DNA from: Rhynchopus euleeides
Taxonomy: Eukaryota; Euglenozoa; Diplonemea; Diplonemida; Diplonemidae
Length of the DNA: 64,000 bases
Direction: 5' to 3'
NCBI GenBank assembly: GCA_963210315.1
Contig: OY723250.1
Span: forward strand, 992,001-1,056,000
In this document: one piece after another, positions 63,302 through 64,000 of the stretch
Numbering within the stretch: the stretch's first letter is position 1
How the letters are laid out: the number at the start of each line of letters is the position of its first letter
Translations under genes and position numbers: made by a program
The notes under the pieces: generated by a model
What the model was told of the DNA's origin: nothing
Database searches by the model: none
Seen by the model: only the letters and a program-made list of their open reading frames with translations

Positions 63302-64000
63302 CCGCAAGCCACGTGCCGCCCCCCTGGTCGACGCCACGGTATGGGGCAACATCCCGCTGATGGACACGCCGGGATTCGACCAGGTCCCCGGGGGGCTGTG
63401 GGTCGCCCCATCGGGCAAGGAGGCGGAGGAGGCGGCCAGCATGTTGCTGGATGCGGCGGGCGTGCGGGCGCACCAGAAGGAGACGCACGGCTACGTACTC
63501 CTCTGCGCAGCGCCCTTCGAGGGCGGAGAACAGCTCCCCGTCTTGATGCAGGACGGGACGCAGCGCCCGCTCTACGCGATGACGCGAGGCCAGGTGACGC
63601 TCCCTCCCTGCACCAGACTATTTGCACAGCAGGCGGCGGAGGTGCCGAAGGCGACGACGGTGTTGACCTTTACGGTCGCCCATAAACACACCACGGGGGA
63701 GATGTGGGAGTGCATCAACGGCGACCCGTTGATGGCGATGCGCAAGCTGTGCCGGCGTGCGGTGGTGTCGGCCTGTGGCAAATCCGCCAAGATGGACAAC
63801 GATCACATGTGGCGGGTGACGTCCCTTCCGGGGCGTAAAGAGATGTCGGTGCGGGTGGAGACGGGCCGTGTCAAGGCCCTGCTGGCCTCCTCAGGGGTGG
63901 ACGGGTGCTTCTGGCGCACGCTGTCCTTCGACAAGGGGGGCGAGACGTTGCCGGTTGTTCGCCTCCAGCCCACCCTGTCCAGGAGGGAGGCGTTGAGCGC
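63294..64000 (+). CDS. Long open frame directly abutting the foldback terminus (3' end outside)
   Basis: The frame is open from 63294, just after an in-frame TGA inside the terminus, to the window edge: 235 codons without a stop in GC-rich DNA. The first ATG is 63360. Codon third positions are strongly G/C, as in the host genes. The sequence reads as a folded protein (KEAEEAASMLLDAAGV, LPVLMQDGTQRPLYAMTRG, TVAHKHTTGEMWECINGDP, MSVRVETGRVKALLASSGV, GCFWRTLSFDKGGETLPVV), with no catalytic motif I recognise. The final part has the feel of N-terminal segments of some LINE polyproteins, but I cannot confirm that. It could be a transposon-encoded protein of the G family or a gene cut by the insertion. 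Confidence 0.6.

Overview
The window is GC-rich nuclear DNA from a unicellular eukaryote whose lineage I cannot name. The genes have few, small, canonical GT-AG introns. They encode eukaryote-only families: a formin, calcineurin B, a PH-domain protein, an EF-hand/WD40 protein and a SECIS-binding L7Ae protein. Long C and G homopolymer runs fill most of the space between genes. The EF-hand/WD40 protein, the RIIa-like protein and the tubulin-binding-type helical modules would suit a flagellate, but that is inference.

Layout. 1-555: 3' end of an SBP2-like selenocysteine factor. 2929-9693: RIIa-like small protein, a 1406-aa EF-hand/WD40 protein and calcineurin B. 9694-14460: repeats and a terminal-inverted-repeat (TIR) element. 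14536-20081: a single-pass membrane protein and an EF-hand-like protein. 20828-22954: two abutting TIR elements. 23292-31306: PH-domain protein, coiled-coil/tandem-module protein and a three-exon formin whose first intron is packed with repeats. 34294-37867: three DNA transposons nested inside one another. 38411-40764: a palindrome array, a dispersed repeat and another TIR element. 41600-42442: uncharacterised gene. 43905-47174: a LINE with an open reverse transcriptase-RNase H frame. 48617-49160: a small TIR element. 50471-55389: a 4.9-kb minisatellite of 31-bp units. 55390-58130: decayed coding remnants. 60954-62347: a TIR element carrying a foldback-like element. 63210-64000: a second copy of that foldback terminus joined directly to a long open frame that runs off the window.

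How it fits together. All ten recognisable host genes lie on the + strand, and six of them point to calcium, cytoskeleton or membrane-proximal signalling (EF-hand/WD40, calcineurin B, EF-hand-like, PH, tandem-module, formin). No operon-like arrangement is visible. The most unusual content is the repeat fraction. Several unrelated TIR families have long termini built from short self-complementary words. At least three elements use TA dinucleotides lying in C/G homopolymers. Target-site duplications are readable for an 8-bp hAT insertion, a 7-bp foldback-like insertion and several TA insertions.
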